A stretch of 64,000 nt of DNA from Streptomyces sp. NBC_00376 (GTDB taxonomy: Bacteria; Actinomycetota; Actinomycetes; Streptomycetales; Streptomycetaceae), in contig NZ_CP107960.1 of assembly GCF_036077095.1 (NCBI RefSeq), positions 1,550,001 to 1,614,000 on the forward strand, read 5' to 3'. The notes under the pieces were generated by a model, which was not told the DNA's origin, ran no database searches, and saw only the letters and a program-made list of their open reading frames with translations. Position numbers and translations under genes: made by a program. How positions within the stretch are numbered: the first letter of the stretch is position 1; every line of letters starts with the position of its first letter. This document shows positions 9,250 through 17,452 of this stretch, piece after piece.

Positions 9250-10953
9250 TCAGGCGCCGTACACGGTCTCCGCGTGTCCGGCCGTCAGCAGGCCCTGCCG
9301 GACGTCCTCGGCCACCGCCTCGGCCGCCCGCTCCCCCGCCGGTCCGTAGCCGCCGCCCCCACCGCTCTCGCAGCGCAGCACATCGCCCTCGCGCACCTGC
9401 AGCGCATTGACCTTCAGCAGTGAACGCCGGCCGTCACGGCCCGGGTTGAGGGTGACCTGCGGCGCCGCCCCCGCGGTGCCCCCGAAGATGCCCCAGGCGG
9501 GGGTGACCGACCGCTCCCACCACAGGGAGAGCTGCTGGTCGGCGGCGAACCGGTACTGGCGGACCACCCCGTTGCCGCCGCGGGTACGGCCGGCGCCCGC
9601 GGAGTCGGGGCGGATCGCGTACTCCTCGACGCGTACCGGGAAGAGGGTCTCCAGTACCTCCACGGGCATGTCGCGCAGTGAGCCGTTGACGTTGTTGATC
9701 AGGCAGGACTCGCCGTCGGATGCCTCCCAGGCTCCCCAGCCGCCGACCGTCGCCTCCTGGGAGACGAAGAGCTTTCCGCTGCGCGGGTCGGTTCCGGTGA
9801 ACTGGACGATCATCGAGTCGCCGTAGCCGGCCGCGGCGGCGCGGTCCGGTACGGCCGGGGCGAGCGCCTTGACGACCAGGTCGATGACGAGGCCGAGATG
9901 GGAGTAGTAGTACTGGCAGGCGGCCGGTTCGACGGCGGCGAGCATGCTGCCGGGCCGGGTCAGTACGTCGAGCGGCTTGAACGACCCGCCGTTGAGCGGG
10001 GCTTCGCCGCTGACGAGCAGTTTGTAACCGACCCGGCAGGCCGCGACGGTCTGCGCCGCACCGCAGTTGACGGGCCCGGTCGCCTGGTCGGCGCAGTCGG
10101 TGACGTCCATCGTCATGCGGTCGCCGTCGATGGTGACCCTGACGGTGACGTGCAGGGGGGTGTCCAGGTCGATGCCGTCGTTGTCGAGATGTCCCGTGGC
10201 CTCGTACACGCCGTCGGGGATCGCGGCGATCTCCCGGCGCTCCAGCCGCTCGGTCTGGGCGAAGATGGCGTCGCGGGCGGCGAGCACGGTGTCCAGGCCC
10301 CATCGTCCGACGATCTCCGCGAGCCTGCGGGCCCCGGTCCGGGCGCAGGCGACCTGGGCGCGCATGTCGCCGAGGGTGGGATGCGGGAACCGGGCCTGAC
10401 GGGAGATCAGGTCATGGATGAGTACACAGGGCTCGCCGTTCTCGTAGATCTTCAACGGGCCCATGCGCAGGCCCTCCTGATGGATCGTCGTGGAGTCCAT
10501 GGAGCCGCCGGGGTCCTTGGATCCCATGTCGATCCAGTGCGCCCGGGAGGCCGCGAAGCCGACCAGTTCGTCCTTCACGAAGATCGGGCCGTAGACGGTG
10601 ACGTCGTTGAGGTGCGTGCCTCCGATGTACGAGTCGTTCAGCACCCACACGTCGCCGGGCCGCCAGATCCCGGCGCCGTACATCCGCTCCGTGGCACGGG
10701 TGCACTCCTCCAGGTTGCCGAGGAAGATCGGCAGGCCGGAGGACTGGCCGAGAACGTTGTGGTCGCGGTCCAGGAGTGCGACGGCACAGTCCTTGGCCTC
10801 GTAGATGGTCGGGGTGTAGGAGGACCGGATCAGGGTGGTGTTCATGTCCTCGGCGGCCTGGAGCAGCGCGCAGCGGATGATCTCCGTGGTGATCGGGTCG
10901 ACGGCGGCCGGGGCCGGGCCGTCCGCGGTGCTGGTACTGGTGCCGGTGGTCAT
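9250..10953 (-). CDS. hyuB: N-methylhydantoinase B / acetone-carboxylase alpha-type subunit
   Basis: 567 residues from the ATG whose ATGA overlaps the hyuA stop; the frame stays open further upstream, but the overlap and homology fix this start. Typical HyuB blocks are DPITTEIIRCALLQAAEDMNT, YTPTIYEAKDCAVALLD, WVLNDSYIGGTHLNDVTV, the glycine-rich GRTRGGNGVVRQYRF and the terminal CESGGGGGYGPAGER. With HyuA it should form an ATP-dependent hydrolase for N-methylhydantoin, 5-oxoproline or a related ring. The gene ends 87 bp from the PucR stop, so the two transcripts converge. Confidence 0.93.
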   Translation of the reverse strand: MTTGTSTSTADGPAPAAVDPITTEIIRCALLQAAEDMNTTLIRSSYTPTIYEAKDCAVALLDRDHNVLGQSSGLPIFLGNLEECTRATERMYGAGIWRPGDVWVLNDSYIGGTHLNDVTVYGPIFVKDELVGFAASRAHWIDMGSKDPGGSMDSTTIHQEGLRMGPLKIYENGEPCVLIHDLISRQARFPHPTLGDMRAQVACARTGARRLAEIVGRWGLDTVLAARDAIFAQTERLERREIAAIPDGVYEATGHLDNDGIDLDTPLHVTVRVTIDGDRMTMDVTDCADQATGPVNCGAAQTVAACRVGYKLLVSGEAPLNGGSFKPLDVLTRPGSMLAAVEPAACQYYYSHLGLVIDLVVKALAPAVPDRAAAAGYGDSMIVQFTGTDPRSGKLFVSQEATVGGWGAWEASDGESCLINNVNGSLRDMPVEVLETLFPVRVEEYAIRPDSAGAGRTRGGNGVVRQYRFAADQQLSLWWERSVTPAWGIFGGTAGAAPQVTLNPGRDGRRSLLKVNALQVREGDVLRCESGGGGGYGPAGERAAEAVAEDVRQGLLTAGHAETVYGA

Positions 10954-12992
10954 GCGACGCCTCCGAGTTTGATGACGAGGAATCCGTTGTCGTCCACGGT
11001 GACGGTGGCGTCCGGCGGGACGACGGTGGTGGAGGTGGCCTCGACGATGACGGCGGGGCCGGGGATGTACTGCCCGGGGGCGAGGTGCTCGCGGCGCAGT
11101 ACGGCGGTGTCGTGCGCGGCGCCACCGAAGACGACCGGTTTGACGGGGGCTTCGGGGGCTTCGCCGGGCGCGGCGGCGTACGGGACGGCGGCGAGTTCGG
11201 GGAGCCCGCCGAGCGCGGTGGTGCGCAGGGTGACGAACTCGACGGGGGCCTCGGGGGTCGCGTGGCCGTAGCGGCGTTCGTGGCGCCCGGCGAAGCGTGC
11301 GGCGACCGAGGCGAGGAAGTCTTCGGCGGCCGGCTCGGCGGGGCCGGTGAGCGGCACGGTCAGGGTGTAGTCCTGGCCCTCGTACCGCATGTCGACGGCG
11401 TGCTCGATACGGTGCTGCGCGGCCGGTACGCCCTGCTCCGCCAGGGCCTGGACGCCCTCGGCCGCCAGTCCGGCGAGGGCCTCGGCCATAGCGGTGCCGT
11501 CGAGGCCGGCACCGGGGGTGAAGAACTGGAGCGTGAGGTCGCGGCGGACCTCGGTGCCGAGCATGCCCCAGGCGGAGAACGCGCCGGGGAAGCGCGGTAC
11601 GACGACCTCCTCGATGCCGAGCTCGCGGGCGATCTCCACGGCGTGCATGGGCCCTGCCCCGCCGAAGGCGAGGAGGACGAACTCGCGTGGTTCCAAGCCG
11701 TGTTCGACGGTGAGGGTACGGATCGCCTGGGCCATCTTGGCGTTGGCGACGTCGCAGATGCCGCCGGCCAGCTCGACGGGGTCCAGGCCGAGGGTGGAGG
11801 CCAGTTCCGCGACGGCCCGGTGGGCCGCCCCGGTGTCCAGGGTCATGTGGCCGCCGGCGAACCAGTCGGGGTCGACCCGGCCGAGGACGGCGTTGGCGTC
11901 GGTGACGGTGGCCCGGGTGCCGCCGCGTCCGTAGCAGGCGGGCCCTGGCACGGCTCCGGCCGATTCGGGGCCGACGCGCAGTCCGCCCCCCTCGGCATGG
12001 GCGAGGGAGCCGCCCCCCGCTCCGATGGTGTGCAGGTCCACGAGCGGCATCAGGACGGGGAAGCCGTCGGCGGCGCCCTCGTTGGAGATGTTGGGGCGGC
12101 CGTCGAGCACGAGGGACACGTCGAAGGAGGTGCCGCCCATGTCGACGCAGATCGCGTTGGGCCGGCCCAGCAGCGCGGCGGCCGAGACCCCGCCCATGGT
12201 GCCGCCGACCGGCCCGGACAGCAGGGTCTGGAGGGGGTGGCGGCGGGCGAAGGAGGCGTTGACGACGCCGCCGGAGGACTGCATGACCTGTACGGGTACG
12301 GTCAGCCCGTGCGCGGCGAAGCGGTCCTCGATCCGGCCGAGGTAGCGGCGTACGACCGGGCCGGTGTACGCCTCCAGGACGGCGGACGAGGTGCGTTCGT
12401 ACTCGCGCCATTCACGGGCCACCTGGTGGGAGAGCACGATCATCACGTCGTCGCCGAGCTCCTCGGCGAGGATCTCGCCGGCCCGCAGTTCATGGGCGGG
12501 GTTCACGTAGGAGAAGAGCAGCGCGACGGCGACGGCGTCGAAGCCCTCGTCGCGGGCGCGGCGGGCCGCGGCCCGTACGGCGGCCTCGTCGAGCGGGGCC
12601 AGTTCGGTGCCGCGCGAGTCGAAGCGGCCTCCCGCCTCGGCGGTGGCGTACCGGTCCACGAGCGGTACGGGCTTGCGGTAGTGCAGGTCGAACATGCGGT
12701 CCCGGTTGCCGCGGGCGATCTGGTAGACGTCGCGCAGCCCGGCCGAGGCGAGCAGCAGGACACGGGCGCCCTTGCGCTCCAGCAGGGCGTTGAGGCCCTG
12801 GGTGGTGCCGTGGACGAAGAAGGAGATGTCGGCGGGGTCGTCGACCGCCCGGCCCAGCGAGGAGAAGACGCCCTCGGCGAGGTCTCCCGGCGTGGTGGGG
12901 GTCTTCGCCGCTTCGAAGGTGCCGCGCGTCTCGTCGTACGCGACGACATCGGTGAATGTGCCACCGATGTCCATGGCCACCCGGTAAGTCAT
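10950..12992 (-). CDS. hyuA: N-methylhydantoinase A / oxoprolinase-type ATPase subunit
   Basis: 680 residues, the normal HyuA length. The N-terminal phosphate-binding element DIGGTFTDVVAYD, FVHGTTQGLNALLERKG, the central QSSGGVVNA...LLSGPVGGTMGG, ICVDMGGTSFDVSLV and GAGGGSLA are all intact. It couples ATP hydrolysis to cleavage of a cyclic amide, with HyuB as partner (ATGA overlap). Operator B copy 2 lies 61-77 bp upstream. A second, shorter HyuA-like protein in the cluster (5206-6522) means two such systems coexist. Confidence 0.93.
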   Translation of the reverse strand: MTYRVAMDIGGTFTDVVAYDETRGTFEAAKTPTTPGDLAEGVFSSLGRAVDDPADISFFVHGTTQGLNALLERKGARVLLLASAGLRDVYQIARGNRDRMFDLHYRKPVPLVDRYATAEAGGRFDSRGTELAPLDEAAVRAAARRARDEGFDAVAVALLFSYVNPAHELRAGEILAEELGDDVMIVLSHQVAREWREYERTSSAVLEAYTGPVVRRYLGRIEDRFAAHGLTVPVQVMQSSGGVVNASFARRHPLQTLLSGPVGGTMGGVSAAALLGRPNAICVDMGGTSFDVSLVLDGRPNISNEGAADGFPVLMPLVDLHTIGAGGGSLAHAEGGGLRVGPESAGAVPGPACYGRGGTRATVTDANAVLGRVDPDWFAGGHMTLDTGAAHRAVAELASTLGLDPVELAGGICDVANAKMAQAIRTLTVEHGLEPREFVLLAFGGAGPMHAVEIARELGIEEVVVPRFPGAFSAWGMLGTEVRRDLTLQFFTPGAGLDGTAMAEALAGLAAEGVQALAEQGVPAAQHRIEHAVDMRYEGQDYTLTVPLTGPAEPAAEDFLASVAARFAGRHERRYGHATPEAPVEFVTLRTTALGGLPELAAVPYAAAPGEAPEAPVKPVVFGGAAHDTAVLRREHLAPGQYIPGPAVIVEATSTTVVPPDATVTVDDNGFLVIKLGGVA

Positions 12993-13052
12993 GCCGCCTC
13001 CCGGCTTTCTCAGGGGAATGGCGTGACGCTATCGGTGGGGCGTGGCGGGCGA

Positions 13053-13069
13053 CTGTGCGCTGCGCACGG
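13053..13069. promoter_or_regulatory. Operator B, copy 2 (CTGTGCGC-T-GCGCACGG)
   Basis: It matches the palindrome at 3656-3672 in 16 of 17 positions and sits 61 bp upstream of hyuA. Its right half (CTGCGCACGG, 13060-13069) also forms a 10-bp inverted repeat with CCGTGCGCAG at 13084-13093, so this promoter may carry two half-overlapping sites. Confidence 0.65.
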
Positions 13070-13102
13070 TGCGCGGGGCGCGGCCGTGCGCAGCGCCCGG
13101 GG

Positions 13103-13567
13103 TCAGCCGGTGGGGCCCGGCTGCCGCACGTCCTCGTGGAGGTGGACGATCCGCCAGGACGCCCCGGCCCGGTGCAGGATCACGGTGTTGCGGATGAGCT
13201 CGGGACGGTTCGGAGCGCCGTCCGGGGCGGGGGCGAAGTCGACCCGGAGCCAGAAGCGCAGGACAGCGATGTCGCCGAAGACGTCCACGGTGCGGTCGTA
13301 CGCGGTGAGACCGGTCTCCCGCGGCCCCTCGCCGGGCGCCGGGCGGGCGTCGCGGATCCGGTCGAGGTCGGCCTTGCCGAGCAGGAGCGGGTCGGCGGCG
13401 GAGTCCCAGACGGTCGCCCCGGGGTCGAGTGCCCGGTCGATCCCGGCGCGGTCGCCCGCGTCGTACGCCTCGTACATCGCGGTGAGGACGGCCCATACCG
13501 CGTCGGCGTCGGCCGCCGACGCACCCGGCCGGGCGGTGGACGGGACAGGGTGGGTGTTCTCGGACAT
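13103..13567 (-). CDS. SnoaL-like / NTF2-fold protein
   Basis: 154 residues from ATG 13567, chosen for the AGGAGC 6 bp upstream. The pattern is a helical N-terminus (VWAVLTAMYEAYDAGD), DPGATVWD, then the beta sheet with DRTVDVFGDIAVLRFWLRV and the final WRIVHLHEDV, typical of DUF4440/SnoaL-like alpha+beta barrels. Such proteins can be small isomerases, dehydratases or ketosteroid-isomerase-like enzymes; nothing here identifies the substrate. It lies 85 bp after the aminotransferase on the same strand and may belong to the nitrilase operon. Confidence 0.8.
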   Translation of the reverse strand: MSENTHPVPSTARPGASAADADAVWAVLTAMYEAYDAGDRAGIDRALDPGATVWDSAADPLLLGKADLDRIRDARPAPGEGPRETGLTAYDRTVDVFGDIAVLRFWLRVDFAPAPDGAPNRPELIRNTVILHRAGASWRIVHLHEDVRQPGPTG

Positions 13568-13652
13568 GGTGGTGCTCCTGGGCTGATCCGGGGGTGCGAC
13601 GGCGGCCAAGCTACACAGCCTCCGGCCGGGCCGCCGCCCGCACCCCCGTCGC

Positions 13653-14936
13653 TCAGTCCACCGAGCGAAGGGCCTCGGCCAGGATCTTCGCGCCCTCCTC
13701 CGCCTCCGGGATGGTCAGCGAGAGCGGTGGCGCGATCCGCAGCACACTGGTGTTGTGGCCGCCGCCCTTGCCGATGAGCAGTCCGCCCTCGCGGGCCGCT
13801 TCGAGCACGGCCGAGGCGGCCTCCGGGTTCGCCTCGTCGGTGCCCGGTTTCACCAGCTCGATGCCGATCATCAGGCCCCGGCCGCGCACCTCCCGTACAC
13901 AACTCGAACCCGCGCCGACCGCCCGCAGCCGCTCGATCAGCAGACCGCCGACGCGCCGGGCGTTGCCCTGCAGGTCGTGTTCGAGGAGGTAGGAGAGGTT
14001 GGCGAGACCGGCCGCCATGGTGACCGGGGAACCGCCGAACGTCGAAATGGAGTTGGCGTCCAGGCAGTTCATGACCTCGGCACGGGCCACGACACCGCCG
14101 ATCGACATGCCGTTGCCGATGCCCTTGGCGAAGGTGAGGATGTCCGGCGGGCCGTTCTCGCCGTGCGCCTGCCAGCCCCAGAAGTGCTCGCCGGTACGGC
14201 CCCAGCCGGTCTGCACCTCGTCGGAGATCCACAGGACGCCGTGCCGGTCCAGGACCCGGCGGAACGCCGCGTACAGCCCGTCGGGCGGTGAGGTGAACCC
14301 CCCGACGCCCTGGATGGGTTCGGCGATCAGGGCGGCCGGTGGGCGGGTGTGCCCGAGCAGGTCCTCCAGGTCGGCGACGCATGCCTTGATGAACTCCGCG
14401 TCGCTCAGGTGCTCGTACGGTCCCCGGGTGCGGACGCCGCCGTGCACATACAGCGTCTGCAACGGTGACAGACTGGTCGGCGACCAGGCGTTGTTGCCGG
14501 TGATCCCGACGGCGGAGAACGACCGGCCGTGGTAGCTGTTGCGCATCGCGAGGACCTGGTTCGACCTGCGGTACGTGGTGGCGAGCAGCAGCGCCGTGTC
14601 GTTGGCCTCGGTGCCGGAGGTGGTGAAGAAGACCCGGGCGTCCGGGATGCCGGAGAGCGTGGCGACCCGTTCGGCCAGCTCGACCATCGGCCGGTTGAGG
14701 TAGAGCGTGGACGAGTGGATGATCCGGCCGGCCTGCTCGCTCACCGCCTTGGTCACCTCGGGCAGGGCGTGGGCGGTCATGGTGGTGAGGATGCCGCCGA
14801 AGAAGTCCAGGTAGCGCCTGCCGTCGGCGTCCCAGACGTGGCGGCCCTCGCCGTGGGTGATCTCCAGGGGTTGCTTGTAATAGAGCGCCAGCCAGTCGGG
14901 GCTGACGGCGAGATGCCGCTGGTGCAGGCTGCTCAC
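13653..14936 (-). CDS. Class III PLP-dependent aminotransferase (omega/beta-alanine type)
   Basis: 427 residues from the GTG that overlaps the nitrilase stop (GTGA); a longer frame exists but would intrude into the nitrilase. Motifs are the cofactor-binding FTTSGTEANDTA, SDEVQTGWGRTG (the Asp that holds the pyridine nitrogen) and the Schiff-base lysine in FAKGIGNGMSIGG. It resembles the AGXT2/beta-alanine-pyruvate group. After hydA and the nitrilase make beta-alanine or 3-aminoisobutyrate, this enzyme would convert it to a semialdehyde. The family is clear; the exact amino donor is inferred. Confidence 0.9.
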   Translation of the reverse strand: MSSLHQRHLAVSPDWLALYYKQPLEITHGEGRHVWDADGRRYLDFFGGILTTMTAHALPEVTKAVSEQAGRIIHSSTLYLNRPMVELAERVATLSGIPDARVFFTTSGTEANDTALLLATTYRRSNQVLAMRNSYHGRSFSAVGITGNNAWSPTSLSPLQTLYVHGGVRTRGPYEHLSDAEFIKACVADLEDLLGHTRPPAALIAEPIQGVGGFTSPPDGLYAAFRRVLDRHGVLWISDEVQTGWGRTGEHFWGWQAHGENGPPDILTFAKGIGNGMSIGGVVARAEVMNCLDANSISTFGGSPVTMAAGLANLSYLLEHDLQGNARRVGGLLIERLRAVGAGSSCVREVRGRGLMIGIELVKPGTDEANPEAASAVLEAAREGGLLIGKGGGHNTSVLRIAPPLSLTIPEAEEGAKILAEALRSVD

Positions 14937-15775
14937 GGCTCCACCAGTCCTTCGTACGCGTCGGGGCGGCGGTCCCGGTAGAACGCCCACTGCTGCCTGA
15001 CCTCGTCGATGAGGCCGAAATCGAGGTCCCGGACGAGGAGTTCCTCCTCCTTGTCACTGGCGACCTCACCGACGAACTGCCCGCGCGGGTCGACGAAGTA
15101 ACTGGTTCCGTAGAAGTCGTTGTCGCCGTACTCCTCCTGGCCGACGCGGTTGATCGCGGCGACGAAGTACTCGTTCGCGACGGCCGAAGCGGGCTGTTCC
15201 AGCTGCCAGAGGTAGCCGGAGAGGCCGCGCGAGGTGGCGGACGGGTTGTAGACCAACTGGGCGCCGTTGAGCCCGAGTTGGCGCCATCCCTCGGGGAAGT
15301 GCCGGTCGTAGCAGATATAGACGCCGACCCTGCCGACGGCGGTTTCGAAGACCGGCCAGCCCACGTTTCCGGGCTTGAAGTAGTACTTCTCCCAGAACCC
15401 CTTGACCTGAGGGATGTGATGCTTGCGGTACTTGCCGAGATAGGAGCCGTCGGCGTCGATCACGGCGGCGGTGTTGTAGTAGAAGCCGGACTGCTCGACC
15501 TCGAAGACCGGCACGACGATCACCATGCCGGTCTCGCGGGCGAGTTCCTGCATCCGGCGGACGGTCGGCCCGTCCGGGACCGGCTCGGCCCAGCGGTAGT
15601 GCTCGGGTTCCTGCACCTGGCAGAAGTAGGGGGCGTTGAACACCTCCTGGAAGCCGATGATCTTCGCGCCCTGCCGGGCGGCCTCGCGCGCATGCTCCTC
15701 ATGCTTGGCGATCATGGATTCGGTGTCGCCGGTCCAGGTCGCCTGGACAAGTGCGGCGCGTACGACTTGGGACAA
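14933..15775 (-). CDS. Nitrilase-superfamily N-carbamoyl-beta-alanine amidohydrolase (beta-ureidopropionase)
   Basis: 280 residues from TTG 15775, preferred because AAGGAG lies 6 bp upstream; a longer reading from 15811 lacks such a site and would begin next to the operator. The Glu-Lys-Cys triad is complete: E44 in GFQEVFNAPYF, K118 in GKYRKHHIP and C155 in YICYDRHFPEGWR. It removes the carbamoyl group from N-carbamoyl-beta-amino acids made by dihydropyrimidinase, releasing ammonia and CO2. It is coupled to the aminotransferase by a GTGA overlap. No dihydropyrimidine dehydrogenase is visible here. Confidence 0.92.
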   Translation of the reverse strand: MSQVVRAALVQATWTGDTESMIAKHEEHAREAARQGAKIIGFQEVFNAPYFCQVQEPEHYRWAEPVPDGPTVRRMQELARETGMVIVVPVFEVEQSGFYYNTAAVIDADGSYLGKYRKHHIPQVKGFWEKYYFKPGNVGWPVFETAVGRVGVYICYDRHFPEGWRQLGLNGAQLVYNPSATSRGLSGYLWQLEQPASAVANEYFVAAINRVGQEEYGDNDFYGTSYFVDPRGQFVGEVASDKEEELLVRDLDFGLIDEVRQQWAFYRDRRPDAYEGLVEP

Positions 15776-15816
15776 GAGCTGCTCCTTCGACGCGGCGTCA
15801 GAGAGCCTCAACGCGT

Positions 15817-15832
15817 TTCTACGCCCGTAGAC
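15817..15832. promoter_or_regulatory. Operator A, copy 2 (TTCTACG-CC-CGTAGAC)
   Basis: It has a 6+2+6 palindrome core (TCTACGCCCGTAGA, 15818-15831) matching copy 1 at 2211-2226, followed as there by TGCGT and GAACGTA. It lies 42 bp upstream of the nitrilase TTG. An additional half site, CGTAGA, is at 15838-15843. Confidence 0.75.
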
Positions 15833-16057
15833 ACGTGCGTAGAGGAGAACGTAAGCCCCGTCACAGAGCGGGGCAAGACCATCGCCGTGAACCGGCTGAG
15901 TCGATCACGTTTCACACCCGTGCGGTCCACACGTTCAGCCGGCCGGGCGGCGCGGCGGCCGGCGGCGGGCGAGGAGTCCGGCGCATCGGCGCTCCGTGCC
16001 GGTTTGTATTCTCGGCAGGCGCCCCCAGTCAGAGCGGCACCTGCGAGAGGAAACACC

Positions 16058-17326
16058 ATGACCACCGAGCTGAGCCCCGACGCCCTGTCCGGGCTCCTCG
16101 ACCGGGCCCGTCAGGACTACCAGGACCTGGCGGGACTCGGACTCTCGCTCGACCTCACCCGGGGCAAGCCGGCTCCCGAGCAGCTCGACCTCTCCGAGGA
16201 CCTGCTGAGCCTGCCGGGCGGGCGGCACACCTCCGCCGACGGCGTGGACGTACGAAACTACGGCGGGCTCCAGGGGCTGCCCGAGCTCCGGGAGATCTTC
16301 GCCGGGGTGCTCCAGGTGCCGGCCGGCCAGCTCCTCGCGGCCGGGAACTCCAGCCTTGAGCTGATGCACGACTGCCTGGTGCACGCCCTGCTGAGCGTGG
16401 TGCCGGGCGCCGGGTCGCGCTGGGTGGACCAGGAGCGGATCGCGTTCCTGTGTCCGGTGCCCGGCTACGACCGGCACTTCGCTCTCTGCGAGCGGTTCGG
16501 GATCGACATGATCCCGGTCCCGATGACCGCCGACGGCCCGGACATGGACACCGTGGAGCGGCTCGTCGCCGAGGACCCGGCGATCAAGGGCATCTGGTGC
16601 GTGCCGAAGTACAGCAACCCGGACGGCGTCTGCTACAGCGACGCGACCGTGGCCCGGCTCGCCGCCATGGACACCGCCGCTCCCGACTTCCGGATCTTCT
16701 GGGACAACGCCTACGCCGCCCACCACCTCACCGACGAGCCCGTCGAGATCGCCGATCTGCTCGGCGCCTGCGCCGAGGCCGGGAACCCGGACCGGGCGTT
16801 CGTGTTCGGCTCCACGTCGAAGATCACCGCGGCGGGCGCGGGCGTCGCGTTCTTCGGCTCCTCGCCCGCGAACCTCCAGTGGCTGCTCGGCAACAACGCC
16901 AAGCGTTCGATCGGCCCGGACAAGGTGAACCAGCTGCGGCACGTCATGTTCCTGCGGGACGCCGACGGGGTGCGGGGCCACATGGAGCGCCAGCGCGCCC
17001 TGCTCCAGCCCAAGTTCGAGGTGGTGGCCCGGATCCTGGACGCCGAGCTCGGCGGGACCGGGCTCGCGGCCTGGACCTCGCCCAAGGGCGGGTACTTCGT
17101 CACCCTGGAGGTGCCGGACGGCTGCGCCAAGGAGGTCGTGCGCCGCGCCGCCGAGGCGGGCATCGTGCTGACCCCGGCCGGCGCCACCCACCCGTACGGC
17201 GACGACCCGCGCGACGCAGTCATCCGGATCGCGCCCAGCTACCCGGGGCTCGCGGAGCTGGAGCAGGCGATCGCGGGGCTCGCCGTCTGCGTCAGGCTCG
17301 TGGGTTACGAGCAGCGGGCCCGTTAG
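16058..17326 (+). CDS. Class I aminotransferase (Asp_aminotransf/PF12897-like)
   Basis: 422 residues from ATG 16058, with GAGAGGAAA a few bases upstream. Recognisable blocks are LTRGKPAPEQLDLSEDLL near the N-terminus, NYGGLQGLPELREIFA, CPVPGYDRHFALCE, the cofactor-holding YSNPDGVCYSD and WDNAYAAHHL, and the Schiff-base lysine in FGSTSKITAAGAGVAFFG. This is the fold type I aspartate-aminotransferase-like group common in actinomycetes. The start of the divergent nitrilase operon lies 283 bp upstream. It could act on aspartate or aromatic amino acids; context does not decide. Confidence 0.9.
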   Translation: MTTELSPDALSGLLDRARQDYQDLAGLGLSLDLTRGKPAPEQLDLSEDLLSLPGGRHTSADGVDVRNYGGLQGLPELREIFAGVLQVPAGQLLAAGNSSLELMHDCLVHALLSVVPGAGSRWVDQERIAFLCPVPGYDRHFALCERFGIDMIPVPMTADGPDMDTVERLVAEDPAIKGIWCVPKYSNPDGVCYSDATVARLAAMDTAAPDFRIFWDNAYAAHHLTDEPVEIADLLGACAEAGNPDRAFVFGSTSKITAAGAGVAFFGSSPANLQWLLGNNAKRSIGPDKVNQLRHVMFLRDADGVRGHMERQRALLQPKFEVVARILDAELGGTGLAAWTSPKGGYFVTLEVPDGCAKEVVRRAAEAGIVLTPAGATHPYGDDPRDAVIRIAPSYPGLAELEQAIAGLAVCVRLVGYEQRAR

Positions 17327-17452
17327 GGTCTTTGGCCCCACCTTGCGTCAACTCTCACCGAATCCCTTCCCGTTCGGGTGATGTGAGGCATTTGCTGAGG
17401 ATCTTGGAACGGCCTGGGCAGTCTCCAGGGACCGATTCCGGGAGGGTAAGCA

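Noticed and set aside
9898..13586. Plus-strand frames over hyuB and hyuA
   Set aside because: Shadows of the HyuBA genes, which carry all family motifs on the minus strand.
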